NCBI GenBank assembly: GCA_900155495.1
Contig: FTLJ01000339.1
Location: forward strand, 1 to 64,000
Reading direction: 5' to 3'
Source: Porogramme epimiltina
Lineage: Eukaryota; Basidiomycota; Agaricomycetes; Polyporales; Polyporaceae
Length of the DNA: 64,000 nt
Shown: positions 23,201 to 36,005 of the stretch, one piece after another
How the letters are laid out: each line of letters begins with the position of its first letter
Numbering within the stretch: position 1 is the stretch's first letter
Made by a program: the position numbers and the translations under genes
The notes under the pieces: generated by a model
Told to the model about the DNA's origin: nothing
The model's database searches: none
What the model saw: only the letters and a program-made list of their open reading frames with translations

Positions 23201-26200
23201 GAATTTGGACGAGGAAAGCGTGCAATTCGTTTCTGTTCTCGAGGAGATAGGGCATATTCATGGCAGCAGGCACACCCGCGATCTGATTACCCATCCCCTG
23301 ATAGAGGGATTAGGAAACACTTGCAAGACTTGTACGTGCACAGTGCATTCTACATGTGATCCTCGAGTCATTAACATCTCACAGTGGCAGAGGCCACGGC
23401 GAACAGTTTGCGCGCGTCCGTTGAACAACCCCTCCTCGGCTCCCCGAAATCTCCCCAACGGCACGTAGAATGGGAGCTGAACAATGTTGTCTTGACACAT
23501 TTGCGTGTCATTGGGAAAGTGTGGGAGAGTGCAGTGCTCTCACCCGCAGCGCTCGCAGACGTTCGGCCCTTCGTCGCAGATGCACTCCGGTCCGTTCAGA
23601 AATTTGTCCAACAGCTGGATTGGACTGGATCGGAGAGAAACTTGGGTAGGGAGAACGAATATCTCTTGTCAATCTTCGAGGAGATAGAGCAGATTCATAA
23701 CAATGATGACACCCGCAAACCACTCACCCGTCACCTAGTGGAAGCCCTGGGAAAGACTTGCAAGACGTGTATGTTCATAAGTCATGTATATACGACCCCC
23801 GAGATGCTAACTTCTAGCACAGTGGCAGAGGCTGCCGTACATAGTCTGCAGGCGTCTGTCGAAAAGCCCTACCTTGGTTCCCCCCTTGACTCTCAGCGGC
23901 ACGTGGAGTGGGAGCTGGACAATGTCGTCTTGGCCCATCTGAGCATCCTCAGGAAAGTGTGGGGGAGTCAAGTTGTCTCAAGTGACACCCTCGCAGACAT
24001 CCATCCATTCCTTATCGATGCACTGTGCTCCATTCAGAAATTCGTCCGGGAAATGGATTGGGATGGTTCTAAGAGGGACCTGGATGGGGAGGCAAGGTGT
24101 TTTACGTCTATCCTCGGGGAGATAGAGCGAATTTGTGGTGATGGAAACACATGCGATGCCGTTAAGCCTCCCCTGGTCGAAGCCCTGGCAAACACTTGCA
24201 AGGCTTGTACGCACTCGATTTACTCTACACATGATCACTGAATCGTTAACCGTAACCTTCCACACAGTGGCGGAGGCCACCGCAAACAGTTTGCGCTTGT
24301 CCGTCCAGAACCCCTGCGTAGGCTCCCCCCGCGATCCTCGACGGCACATAGAATGGGAGTTAGACAACGTCGTTTTGGCCCATTTGCGCATCATCAAGAA
24401 CGTGTGGGGGAGTCGAGCGGTCCCAAGCAACACCCTCGCAGATATCCAACCATTTGTCGTCGATGCACTCCGCTCCATTCAGACATTCCTGCTGGAAATG
24501 GATTGGAACGTCTCGGAAAGAAGTTTACGCGGGGAGCGCATTTCCTACAAATGGATCCTCGAGGAGATAGAGTACATTCGTAGCATCGAGCACAGTCCCG
24601 ATGCGAAGGTTGCCTCAGGTCCCTTATTTGAAGCTCTCGCAAGCATTTGCCGGGCTGGTACGTGGATGATTCCTTCTGTACTACACCGTACACAATCCTA
24701 ACTTTGCATACAGTTGCGCAAGCTGCCGCAAACAGTTTGCGCGTCTCTGTCCAGAACCCCCGCCTCGACTCTCCACACGATCATCGGCGACATATAGAAT
24801 GGGAGCTAAACAATGTCATCCTGGCACATCTGCACATTCTCCGACAGGTGCTGATGAATAAAGCGACTTCTAACGCACTTGCAGACATGGGACAAATCAT
24901 CACTCATATTCTCCGCTCCGTCCATACATTCCTACTGAAAATGGATTGGGAAGACTCTGAGAGGAACTTGGATGGGGAGAGCGAACATTTCATGTCTATA
25001 CTCGAAGAGATAGAGCAGATTCATAACAACGACAACACCCGGGATCTGATGACCCCTCACGTGGTAGAGGGCCTAGCAAACACTTGCAAGATTTGTAAGT
25101 CGGACATTCTAAACTCTATGTTACATGATCACTAAATCATTGACTGTCCTCCACACAGTGGCGGAGGCCGCCGCGAACAGTTTGCGCTTATCCGTCCAGA
25201 ACCCATGCGTCGGCTCCCCCCATAGTCCCCGACGGCATGTAGAATGGGAGCTAGACAATGTCGTCTTGGCCCACCTGCGCATCATCAGGACGGCATGGGG
25301 GAGTACAGCTATCTCAAGCAACACACTTACAGACGTCCAACCGTTCTTTATCGATGCTATGGGCTCCATCCAGAAATTCGTCCAGGAAATGGATTGGAAT
25401 AACTCCAAGAGGGACTTGAATGGGGAAAGCGAACATTTCGTGTCTATACTCGCGGAGATAGAGGATATTCGCTGTAAGGGGAACGCCCGCGACCTGATTA
25501 CCCCTCCCCTGCTTGAAGCTCTGGCAAACACACGCACGACTCGTACGTATATCCTATGTTCTATACTACACGATCTCAAAGTCACTCATTTTCCCCATGG
25601 CAGTGGCGCAGGCTGCTGCGAACAGTTTGCGCTTGTCCGTCCAGAAGCCTTGTGTTGGCTCCCCCCACGATTCTCAACGACACGTAGAATGGGAGCTAGA
25701 CCATGTCGTCTTGGCCCATTTGCGCATCATCCGGAAGGTGTCGGAGGGCGCAGCAGTCTCAGCCGCAGCCCTAATAGACGTCCAGCCATTTGTCACCGAT
25801 GCACTCCACTCCATTCAGACATTCCTCCTGGAAATGGATTGGAATGTCCCGAATAGGAGCGTACACGGGGAGAGTGTCTCGTATGGATGGATCCTCGACG
25901 AAGTAGGGCATATTCGTGACATCGAGCACCCCCCCGATGCAAAGGCTGCCGCAGCTCCCTTAGTTGAAGCCCTCGTCAAGATTTGCCAGACCGGTGCGTG
26001 GATGGTTCATTTTATACAGAGCCGCTCAGTCTTCAACTTCGCACGCAGTTGCGCAAGCTGCAGTAAACGGTCTGCGTTTATCCATCCAGAACCCGTGTGT
26101 CGGCTCCCCCCATGATCCTCAACGCCACGTAGAATGGGAGCTGGACAGCATCGTCTTACCCAATCTGCGCTTCATCAGGAAGGTGTGTGAAAGCGCAGCG

Positions 26201-26542
26201 CTCACAGATGTCCGGTCATATGTCACCGATGCACTCCGCTCCATTGAAACGTTCCTGTTGGGGATGGATTGGAATATCTCGGAGAGGAACCTGCCCGGGG
26301 AGAGCGTATCGTACCTGTGGATCCTTGAAGAGATAACGCACATTCGTGGAAGCGAATACGGCCAGGGCCTGCTCTCTGTCGAGACCCTATCGACTGCGTT
26401 TTCACGTCTCATCGGCGAGGTCGACTGGGAGCACACCACGTCAAAACATTCCGATGTACAACAGTGCAAAACCATGTTGGTCGAGATGCGCTCGACAGTC
26501 GGGATATCGAGTTCGTCTGGAGCACGTGGCCACGAAGCTTGA
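20284..26542 (+). CDS. DUF-C: DUF6535 membrane protein with 8 C-terminal repeat units
   Basis: Seventeen exons: 20284-20337, 20402-20476, 20552-20692, 20753-20836, 20890-20997, 21065-21118, 21175-21237, 21299-21427, 21489-22896, 22948-23331, 23385-23768, 23823-24206, 24268-24657, 24714-25094, 25159-25542, 25604-25993, 26049-26542; 1768 aa, one open frame. Residues 1-236 come from eight phase-0 exons, mostly Ser/Pro/Gln/Glu-rich. The core exon starts AGLFSAILTAF; predicted membrane helices fall near residues 237-255, 305-331, 363-391 and 396-421, followed by SCCYYSPQ and LDINILVTAYDATLD. A linker holds a five-residue repeat (VDND type). Eight helical units of about 127 residues follow, ending in the long terminal unit (FSRLIGEVDWEH). 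No catalytic motif is seen. This is the cleanest large member and should be a multi-pass membrane protein with a long soluble C-terminal solenoid (inference). Confidence 0.85.
22695..22751 (+). repeat. In-frame 15-base minisatellite inside DUF-C
   Basis: About four tandem copies of a 15-base unit (GACAATGTGGACAAT type) encode NDNVD-NDNVD-NDSVN-SDSVE in the linker between the core domain and the repeat units. The unit is a multiple of three, so copy changes keep the frame. Paralogs have no counterpart here, though DUF-A has a GATGACAGT triplication (about 3219-3247) elsewhere in its core exon. Confidence 0.7.
22948..26542 (+). repeat. Exon-encoded repeat array of DUF-C (8 units)
   Basis: Seven units of 381-390 bases (22948, 23385, 23823, 24268, 24714, 25159, 25604 as starts) and one terminal unit (26049-26542). 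All intervening introns are 51-64 bases. Each internal exon starts and ends in phase 1. Consensus blocks: VAEAAANSLR at the start, GSPHDPQRHVEWELDNVV, then LAHLRII, DALRSIQTFLLEMDWN, ILEEIEHI. Several units share SVQNPCVGSP exactly, so they are closer to each other than to units of DUF-A or DUF-D, as expected from duplication within the gene. Confidence 0.9.
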
Positions 26543-27654
26543 GTCGTCTGAGCCACGCATATACATTCGCGGACACACCAAACTGGTACGTTGAGTTCTG
26601 ATTCATTTTACAAATGTACGCTCACATCGATACTACAGTACGTTGTGTATTCAAAGCACGTGAAGCAGGTGGTCGGTGCTGGATAGACGAGGCAGGTGTC
26701 GAAAGGGGCGCATCGGCTCTTGGGCAACCATAGGAAACGAAGGGGCGGACGGGCGCCTGACATCTGATGTGTTGCTTTCGACCTTTTTGACACTCCGGTT
26801 CAAGTTCTATATGCATAAGTGCGCGTTGTGTATACTTTGGTCGTGCCAATTTGGGAGCTCTCAAACGCCATATACCTAAAGGACGCGCAAATTGGAGATG
26901 TGAGATTCGTGAAGGGCTGTGCCGCATGACGCAGGACACGCGGACGTACCCATGAGGGCTTCGCCATTGCATAGCGAAATAACGACGATATAGCGCGAAG
27001 ACGCTTGATGACCCGAGTTCGCTCTCGCAGGGTGACTGAGAGAATGCGGGCGTGGGTCTCATTTGCCTGAGATGCCCAGTCCGTTAAGTTCCCCGGATGT
27101 GCACTGCGTGATAGTCGCTCTGATGAAAGGATAGCATGAGGTGCGAGGAAAATGACGGCATCCTAAAGTTCTGCCAGGGTAGTAGCATATAAGTAAGAGC
27201 TCGCGGCGATGGAGAAGCACATACAGCGACAAAGTTAGTGACTGCTGCTCATTGGACGATACGCACACAGAAAACTCCCTCCATGAGCGCGAGATCGTAG
27301 TGGGGTAGAGCGTTTTGCAGCAGAATCGTAGTCTAGGTACGCCTTAGCTCAAGACCATACGCATGGGGCATTCTGAGTCCGTTGTACCCTCCTGATATCT
27401 GGCGGATAGGCTTCTCGAAGCAACAGCAGGCGGCCACTGGGTGTCGCGTTCTTCACGAAGGGAGGGTCGGCTGCTGGTCTCGAGGGGCCTCCAAGACAAC
27501 ACATTATATTAGGGCGACATGGAGTAGGCGGGGTTGAGGAATGTTCTGAAGAAGAGGTTAGGCATAAGCAAAGCGAAAGCAAGGCGACACACCAGGAGGC
27601 TGGGGGACGTATATCAAGTACAAGCCCAACAGGGTCTAGCTTCGCTCTCCCCAT
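26543..27654. other. Intergenic; no gene supported
   Basis: The longest frame (26622-27062, minus, 146 codons) has no recognisable features and no visible splice context. The 3' UTR of DUF-C is expected at the start of this stretch. Confidence 0.35.
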
Positions 27655-30600
27655 TCTACGTTGCATGTTGCTGTTTCAAAATGCCTGTCAGGAAAGAAAA
27701 TGGTTTAGAGAGCAAGATATAGGCGATGATGTTCCAGTGAAATCATTGGCTGACACTGAACATGAACGGGGGTGTAAGCGGCAAGTCATGGCAATTGGTA
27801 CCAGGGACGGAAGAAAAGTCACTCACTACTCACCTCTCCGGGACACACGGGTCGATTCGGAGCGGTATTGGCTAGCCAACACAACCGGGGAGGACTTCTA
27901 GTGGTCTTGCGTATTGGGATTGGACGCGCAATTGGACGCGCAATGGCTCGATAGCGACCTTCAAGTCTGGCGTGCTCGCGGGGCTGGGCTTACTTCTGCA
28001 GTGGAGTCGGAGCTCCCGGCCAATGCTCGGGCGCTTGGGTTTGAGGGACCCCGCCCACCGCACGTAGTGACCGTCCTCCTCCCATCTGCCCACCGCGATG
28101 CGGCATGCTCTCCACCCTATCCTCTGCTCCTCACACCGCTCCTCGGCGCACTGCGAAAAGGCTACGGGAGTAAGAACGCCCACCGAATAGCTGCTCATCC
28201 TTTGCTCGGGAAGCTCCACCTCCACTCTCTAATATCACCTGTGCTCCGCCTTCGGAGTCTGCCCGCCCAGTCTTTTGTCCGCACAAATATGCCAATGCAC
28301 TCGTCCAGCCCTGCAGCGTCTCGTCAGGACGCCTCCCTTGTCGTCGTTTGTCGGACCCGGAGGTCTGCTCAGGATGGTTGATGGGGACGAGCGTATGATG
28401 TGCGTCATGCTTCTTTCTCTCTTCGCATTTTCCTGACTGCTTCTTCGACGTATACCTATTTCATTCCACAAGTAGGTAGACTATGGGAAGGCACGTCGCT
28501 CAGTACCACTTTCCTACCATTTGACCCTCAAATTTGGCTCGTCTCGCCCATGCACAGACCTCGAATCGAGTCACTACGCCCAAGCCCTCCTCTCATCATC
28601 GTACATCAAAGGTTAAACTTCGCGGCTTACCTCTAATCGGGCTGTTGAGGTGTATCCATGTCTTCCCCCGCATTTGTCACTGGCTACGCGTACGTTCCAT
28701 ATCCATCGGCTTCAACGTCCTATTGAATATTTTCTTCATACAGTAGGACCATCGCTTCCAAATCTCAAACGGACGTATGCAATACACAGGATGAATACGA
28801 CCTCTAACTACTGGCGGGAGTATGTCCGACTGATGTCGCCCTCAGCGTGACGACAGTCACGAAGATGCGCGTCGTCATCACCAACACACCCTCTCCTTCT
28901 CCCATGGGCTTTCATTGTCTTTCTCGCCCTCCATCACCCCCTTCCGCCGACGCACCGCCCGGTAGTCCTGCCCTCTCCGCCTCATGCCGAAGGCCGCCTA
29001 CTCCAGACATGCGGGGCGAATGCAATGCGGCCAAATCCACACGCTTGTCGGATCGACCTCGAGCTAAGGTCCCTGGTACCGCCCCGTGTCCTGGGGAAGA
29101 CCCCCTTCACGAATTCATTGGAGGCTATGGGTATTGGAGCTTGCGCACGCTTCTGCAAGCACTGGAGCGCGAAGATAGAATTGGGGCTTGTGGGACAAGG
29201 ATCGGGAGGGAATATTACGTGGTATGTCCTATCGCATCCTCTGCAGTCGTCCAAGCACAGACTTGTCGGGCAGGCCCTCGAGACATCTCCTCGGCTTCAA
29301 CGCAAACTGCTCCTTGCTCCCTTCTCTTGCAAGATTCTACCCCCGTACCATGCTGGACTGTCGTCGAACCTCCACATCACCAACACCTGGCACGTCCTCA
29401 AACCCTCGGCCAATCGACCTGGAACGCTCGCGTAGCCGCGACTTTTGACGCACCTGTCCACCCCTTCCGGCACCGTCCTTCTTCGCCTCTGCCGCGCGCG
29501 CCGTTCTACCTGCCTCTCTCCACATAACCCCACTTCCCTCCTCTCTGAAGGCACCCACCGTCGTAACACGCAACCAGTGCAAGCACCGCGTCAGAGGCAG
29601 CACCCTTCGACACGGAAACAAAGGGCTTCTCTAGCACCGCGTCGTTTCGCTCTTCTTCAAAGAGTATGCGCGCAAGCGAACGTCAGTCCTTGGTTCATGC
29701 AGCCGGCGGCGATGGAGATGCTGTTCACGGGCACGTCAAGGACGAGGCCCCCGATTCCGACCATGGAGGCTGGCGCGGAATGGGCATGTTGCTGACAAGT
29801 TCTTCGAAACCGCCTATGATAGGAGGTACGCTCCAGGCGACGCTGAAGGTACGCTTCGCTGCTTGCCGCCCCCCTACACGCAAGATAGTTAGACTGACGG
29901 CGCGCCACGTCGGCGGGTGTATAGCCAGTATCGACAGTGGATGCTTGCAGCGCGACACCTCCAAAGCCCGATACCCTACGAAGCGGTTTCTTCCGCCGCC
30001 GGTGCGCAGGTGCGCAGGGGCCGCCGATGATGAAGCAGAATGGCGTAACCTCACATCGTGACGGTTTCAGGCGGCAAGGTCGAGGACGTTCCAAGCGTGC
30101 GCAATGGCCACGTCGACGTGTCGGCGCAGAACACGCCGGGAGGCAGCTCCGTAGCTCGCACTTGGAGACCCCGGCAACCTACCGACAACCACGTCGTCCG
30201 CGCTGAGCGTGTTCGCGAAGGCGCCGTCGTCACTCTCTGCGCTCACAAGGTCCCAAGATCATGAATACGTAGAAGTGGCCCTCACCCCGAGTCCCGTCGT
30301 CGACCGTACCCGCAGTAGTACCGACGCTGGACGCGCTCGTGGAAATGGGCCTGGGCTTCCTGGTCGACTTTGGTGTCGACTCGCTCGACCCGACCTTCCT
30401 CTCCAGGAAGCCAAGGATCAGCTTCGAGCGTGACAATGCCGCGTGGTTGAACCCGCGAACGCGGCGTGAGCCCATAGCCGGGCTCGGGGCTGCGCGACCA
30501 AGCGTGCCGAAGGGAGGTTGGGTTCCCCAGAGGACCCACGAGCGCGGCGTCTCGTGTCGGCGGGCGTGCGGTACGACGCGGGATCTCTCCGCCGTATACG

Positions 30601-31110
30601 TGCACATATCCGCGTACGGAGTTACAATGTCGACTTTACTGCTTATCCGAGTCCTTTGCGACCATTTATCACTCCAAACTTGCCGCCGCCCTCCCCCGAG
30701 GCATATTTTCCGCCCATCCCAGTACCCTTTCGCTCTCCGCTCGCTGCCTGCCCCTCATTCTGTCCATCGCTACGTCATCGTCATATCAATTATACTGCCA
30801 GTGCTCATTCGCGCGCGCCATGCGGGATCTCGTTCTCCTGGCTGCTAGTCAAAGTCAGTAGTGGCACTGTCCTCACTTGTAAACTACCTGCTATTCCACG
30901 CCTGAAAGCATCTTCGCATGACCAGAGCTCCTTCCCGAGCGAGAGAAAGCGAGACCCTGAGGGTGGACGGTGCGTGAGTCAGCGTCAACGCGCGCAGGTC
31001 TGTGCCCAATGGGCGCTTGATCCAACGGAGTCCTTGCTCCAGGCTGTAACGGTTCTTCTCAACACTCAATCCTCATCGCTGTTTCTTGAGCAAATCTCTT
31101 CTGCTTCCAT
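27655..31110 (+). repeat. Dispersed repeat family A, copy 1
   Basis: From TGTTGCTGTTTCAA onward the copy parallels 53440-55080 and 43740-46930 for long distances, e.g. TGAACGGGGGTGTAAGCGGC, CGTCCAGCCCTGCAGCGTCT and CTACTGGCGGGAGTATGT. Copies 1 and 2 alone share the distal 1.5 kb, including GCCGGCTCGGGGCTGC-type sequence near 30.48 and 46.3 kb. No frame stays open in all copies, and no reverse transcriptase, integrase or transposase motif was seen. It may be a decayed gene family or a non-autonomous element; its ends are not defined by terminal repeats that I could find. Confidence 0.65.
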
Positions 31111-31149
31111 TGACCCTCAGATCTGAAGCGCTGATCTCCTGCCTCTGGC

Positions 31150-32900
31150 GTCGACGTCATTGTCCTCAGGTCGATGACTAGAGTCTCTCCCCGCTTCTCG
31201 GGCTTAGTGGCTCATTCCTCGACTGGCTTAGGTACGTCCATTTCGCCCTCCCGCACACCATGTTCCTTCTTACTATTATATATGTCTACAGGCGCGGTTG
31301 CTCAGATACACCTCTGGAACAAAGGGCGATGGCGACTGCAGTGTGTGGAAGGCGGTAACAGGGCTTTGGGAGCATGCAACTTGTAACTGGTAAGTCCTAC
31401 TTTGGCACCCAGCAAGCGTCTTCACAAACTTTTCTCGGTTACATCTACAAGGATGATGCTTCACGCTGAGGCTCAGAAGAACCCCGCCAACCTCTGCGTG
31501 TTCGTGAAGAACGGCCCTCAAATATTGGTCTCTACACTTTCGCATAATGCCTCATTGCTGATATATGGCTCGATGACTCGCATTTGGAGAAAGGCGACAC
31601 ACACCCAGGTTTTGATCCATGTTGAAGTTCTGCTGTTCATCCCCTGGTTGGCGCGCCGATAATATGAGACCGGCGACGGCTTGAGGAAACAGGCGAATGT
31701 TCGGTGGACTCTGCTGCTCGCCGCTGTCTCAATACGATCGTTTTCACGTCGCCCGTTTGCTGTTGAAGAAACGTTCGTGGGAAATGTGGACACGTGGAGG
31801 ACCTTCCTCGACACGCACGCATGGGAAACCCGGGGCGATTCGGCCAAACCCGGAATAGACACGCCCCTTCCGCCTCGCTAACAGTACCTACAGTGCGTCT
31901 TCAGGCGTTTTTAGATGCAGGCACCTTGTCGCTCTCCGCACACGCTGAATGTGATACGCCACCTTCCACTTCAACAGCGGTGTCCCGAATTATCTGGGAT
32001 CGATACGTGGATGCCGCGCACACAAAGCCGCACCAGCCTTAACGTCGATCCCCCCCCAACCGAAGCTTCGACCTCATAGAACCCCTCAATCTAACTCGAC
32101 CCTAGAATACGCTCAGCGGCGAACAAGCGTAATCACAGTGGGATATGTGCAGGGAAGCGGCGGGACGTACGTACTGCTCCATGCTGTTTGCACACCCAGC
32201 TCTCACGTACCTGCACGCTTGAACTTTGCTTGTAGCCGCGACCACATCAGCTGCTTTGTTGCCCATCTATCTGTCCGGTCAGGCGGGCTACTGTCTCTTC
32301 TCCATCCATCTGAGCCGTGCTCACACACTCCTGCGATAGGACTACTTCCATTAGTTGGTCCAATACATAGTACAGTGTTCGCTGTTCGGAGACATATCGG
32401 CCTAGCTACGTCAACATGTATTTGTAGTGTACGGAAATGAATGTCAGGGCATAGTCGCGCTGATCAGAGAAGAGGAAGAACGTCGTGCGTCCCCTCGTGT
32501 ATTACCAAACAAAGTTCAGGGGTGAACAGCTCGAAGTGCAGATGTGGGCCACATCACGCCTTTGCGTAGCAAGGAATGGAGTGAGGGAAAGAGAAGAACA
32601 AGCAATGGCGTGAGGATGGCCACATGCGTGGCTACAGGCCCTTCGGATCTATGTGCTTCTCACTTCTACCAGATGTGTGAGTGGAGTGGAGTTCCTGGCT
32701 TCCCGGGCTCCTCTCACAGCTGTGTATTGAGCAGGGTGCTGAGTGCGCCCTGTTGTCTACGTAAGATGAACAGCGCGCGCCAGACGAGCATCTGCGAGCA
32801 GCACTCAGTCGATGAGATGATGTGAGGACTGATTGAACACGCGCCGTTCGTAGTTGCAGGGCCCGTGAGCATGCCCTGCCAAGATCAAGTGCCGTTCTAA
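31150..32900 (+). repeat. Dispersed repeat family D, diverged copy
   Basis: The order of blocks parallels 51170-53110: a possible intron and exon around 31231-31390 (acceptor CTACAG, then GCGGTTGCTCAGATACACC, cf. GCTGTTGCGCCCAGCCG at 51452), ATCTGGGATCGATACGTGGATGCC near 31995, GTACGTACTGCTCC near 32165, and TCGCGCTGATCAGA near 32455. Much more diverged than the copies at 51 and 55 kb. Confidence 0.5.
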
Positions 32901-33252
32901 CTCAAGGTTAGCTTGACGACAGGACGATGAGGAGCCCAGTCCGCAAGGGCTCGGACCTCACGGCAGCAGGCATGCATGAGCCTACGTTTTGAAGAACCCG
33001 GAGGTGGCGTACCGGGATCACGATGCGCACGGCGCTGACTTCCCATTCCGGCACAACATGCATGCATACAATGCAGATTCTGAATGGCTTCACCGCCCAG
33101 ACTATGATCTTCGTGCCATCCGTGCAGAAGAATTGATGGCGCTCGATGAAAGGTGTAGGAAATGTCGACGTTGAACATGGTTTGAAGGTCTGTCCCTCAA
33201 AGATGGCGCGGCGGGGCTGTGACAAATGTGAGAGCAACAATAGCTGTTAGGC

Positions 33253-33734
33253 TATGGTGCACTCCGACATCTAGACACCGCTACTTTTGTCCAACAATAA
33301 GCGCCCGTTCCAGGTCACGTGCCGCGGCAGTCCCCTCAAGGGTATCTCGCCTGGTCGAATTTTTTGCGATTTCGTGCGCGAAAAGCGAGTTTATCTTATT
33401 GGATAGCCTCTACGTATGCGCCTTTGGTAATTCAACTTCTCTACTTCTCTGAGCAGTGGCATAATATGAGAGATACACTGAGCTTAGGGACATGACGTCA
33501 CGGTGCTGACCTGTAAGGATTTACTATATATGGTATTTGGCCCCAGTGTCACGTGCTTTGGCAGGTGCGAAATATTCAACTCGGTCAATTTTGAGAATTT
33601 CGAAAAACCGTCTTGAGGATCTGTTCCTCCTGTGAAATGCTCGCGATTGACTAGACCGATAAGGGGTTGGCTTAAAACTAGGTGACTTATAAACTTTGTG
33701 CAAAAGTAGCGGTGTTTAGGTGGAGTGCACCATA
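33253..33734. mobile_element. Non-autonomous DNA transposon (MITE) with TA target duplication
   Basis: Element 33255-33732 (478 bases) is flanked by TA at 33253-33254 and 33733-33734. Its ends are inverted copies about 42 bases long: TGGTGCACTCC at the left, GGAGTGCACCA at the right, then CACCGCTACTTTTG inward at the left and CAAAAGTAGCGGTG at the right. The inside encodes no transposase. TA duplication and TIR layout fit the Tc1/mariner superfamily (family knowledge), so it was presumably moved by an enzyme encoded elsewhere. The ends are still near-identical, so insertion is fairly recent. Confidence 0.85.
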
Positions 33735-34929
33735 GGTAACGGAGAGACAAGCTGCTCAGCATTTATCGCATCCTTGGGAGAGAGTCGAGCGGGGCTAGTG
33801 GACAGGAGAGGGAGTTGCAGGCGCAGTCATCATAACGTTCAGAGAGACGACTTGACCATTATCGCGGGCGTCCAGAGTACACTGTGTAGCTGCGTCCCTA
33901 CGTGCACACAGCATCAAGAAATTAGAAGAGGAAAGTTAGCGAGGTCATGGCGACGGAGTGTCAATCCCCAGATGACGGCGAGAGGTGGTGAGATGAAAAC
34001 ATTACATGCGGCGATACGAACATGGGGACAGCTGTCTGCACTGGCCTTCTTGTCCGGTCCGTGGAAGGTTCAGCCTCCATGCCCTACTAATGAAAGTCCC
34101 CTCTACGAGCCCGCCTGCCCATTACTCCTACCATGCCCACATTAGCTCGCATGTTAGGCTTAAGTTGCCAGCGTCCGAAGACTGAGCTCACGGGTAAAGA
34201 TGTCTGGGGAACCGGCCGTATCTCTATCCTATGCAAGCGTAGTCGCTTCCGTCTGTATGCCCTTGTGCGATGCGCACAGTAGAGTGGACAGCGTCTGAGA
34301 AGAGGACGGGATGTTGACTACACGCTGAGAGTTCTGAGTGCGTGACGCGTCCTTCGGGCATGAATCAACGTCGGGCGTTTCAACGTAGAGTCAGCAGATG
34401 TGCTGCTGGGAGGCGAGCTACCTACAAAGCGTATTCATTGGACGGAGTTAGCCTAGCAGGAATCGCAGCGTTCATGGAGGATAGACAATCCGTCACACAC
34501 CGTCGTACATCAGTGCTACTAGATGGGGGAAGCGCTGGCTATAGTCAGGTGCATGTGGGCAGGCCGCGAACGTGGTGCCGCACGCCCTCATAGAGAGGAC
34601 TATGCAGCATGAGTGCGTCTATGGCTGTATGCCGGCCGGTGGCTCGAGGGAGGGAAGAGGAACCTAGGCAACGATACCGCGCCGCGAGAAACCTCTAACC
34701 TTCACGATCGTCTCCTCACAGCCCCGGTCTAGACCCCGACAGACTCACTCAGGGACGGGCGCTTATGATAGTCCGATCCACGGCCGATGCGGCGAACTTG
34801 TTGTACCGCGGGGGCGACCCCGCCGGATCCGATTCTACAAAAAACATAGCTACATTTCCCCACCATCACACTTCAACTTAGTGATGTTGTACAGCACAAG
34901 TCTCTAATTTCACTTGCTTGGCCTCCCAC
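33735..34929. other. Intergenic; no gene seen
   Basis: Only short, unconvincing frames. Around 34555-34600 (CGTGGTGCCGCACGCCCTCATAG) there is a faint match to 9695-9725 and 320-345, possibly a relic of the same old gene as at the left edge. Confidence 0.3.
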
Positions 34930-36005
34930 TCACAGCGCGTTCGCTTCCAAAACTTCCACGCTCTTCATAAACGCGTCCACAATGTTCTCCACCTCCTGAT
35001 CCGTGACGTTATACGCGGGCGAGAGCATGCAGTGGTTTCCCCTCTTCCCGAAGAAGCTCGCGCCGCCCGTGAAGCCCATGATAACCAACTCATTCTGCAG
35101 CGCGCGCGCCTGCACCTCCATCGCAGCGTCTTCCCTCGTACCCCTTCGCCGTCGCCTCCTCGCCCTCGAAGTCGAAGTCGTTCCCCCACCACGCTCCGGC
35201 GCTGCGCACGTCAAATGTGAACGGCTTCGCGCGCGCGCGGTCACCCTGCAGCCGCGCGCGGAGCACGGCGCCCATCTTCGGGCCCCACTCGCGCACGCGC
35301 TCGAGTAGCTTCTCCTCCGCGAGCTTCTTCTGCACCGCGAGTGGTGCGGCGCACGCGAGCGGGTGCGCCTGGTACTTGTGGCCGTGCTTCAAGCCCGCGG
35401 CGCCGTTGATGGCGTCGGCGATGCGCTTGTGGAGGAGCACGGTGCCGATCGAGGCGTACCCGCCGCCGAGGCCCTTCGCGACAGCCTGGAGGTTGGGTAC
35501 CGCGCCGTCACCGAAGGTCTGTCTCCCGTGCGTGCAAGGTACCCAGGCCTGAATGAGGAACGAGGGGGGGATATGCAGCATAGATAAGGGCGAAACGGAG
35601 GGGGGAAGACGTACGGCCCATTCCATTCATGGCTTCATCTAGGATGAAGAGCGCGCCGTACTTGTCACACACAGACTTCATCGCCTTGAAGTAGCCCTTT
35701 GGAGGGGTGACCACGCCGGTGGTGGCTCCGACGACCGTCTCCGCAACGACTGGGATGCATCATCTATACCGTCAAAACGCGCACATAGGCCCGGAAGAAA
35801 TATACTCACAACCAATGACAGCATCCGGGCCCAGCTCCTGGAACTTGTCATCCATCTCCTTCCGCAAGCGCTCAACATACTGTTCTTCTGTCTCGTCCTT
35901 GCTTTGGAATCGGGCCGCGTACACAGGCGAGATGTGGTAGAAGGTGTCAGTGTCGAGGAGTGGGGTGTACAGCAGACGGCGAAGAGGGTGGTATGTGAGG
36001 CCAAG
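34930..36005 (-). pseudogene. Class III aminotransferase pseudogene, 5'-truncated
   Basis: Minus-strand exons 36005-35810, 35749-35615 and 35548-34930, joined by two normal GT-AG introns, encode the middle and C-terminal parts of a PLP-dependent class III aminotransferase. Visible blocks: SPVYAARF, ELGPDAVIGFVAETVVGATT, ALFILDEAMNGMGR, the PLP-lysine segment AVAKGLGGGYASIG, YQAHPLACAAPLAVQK, and GKRGNHCMLSPAYNV before the stop. The N-terminal part, including the cofactor phosphate-binding region, is missing: a stop precedes the first matching codon and sequence identity ends there. Two frameshifts are present, one near 35505-35525 before VPNLQAVAK and one near 35130-35150 after FDFEGEEA. Intact family members make about 450 residues; this copy cannot make a working enzyme. 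Confidence 0.85.

Noticed and set aside
22948..26542. Regular repeats about 440 bases apart, considered as a CRISPR or satellite array
   Set aside because: The units are protein-coding exons with splice sites and third-position divergence; the genome is eukaryotic.
26622..27062. 146-codon minus-strand frame behind DUF-C
   Set aside because: No splice or promoter context, no paralog and unremarkable composition; length alone is not enough in this GC range.
27655..31110. Family A as an LTR or LINE retrotransposon
   Set aside because: No long terminal repeats, no poly-A tail and no reverse transcriptase, RNase H or integrase motif in any frame of the three copies.
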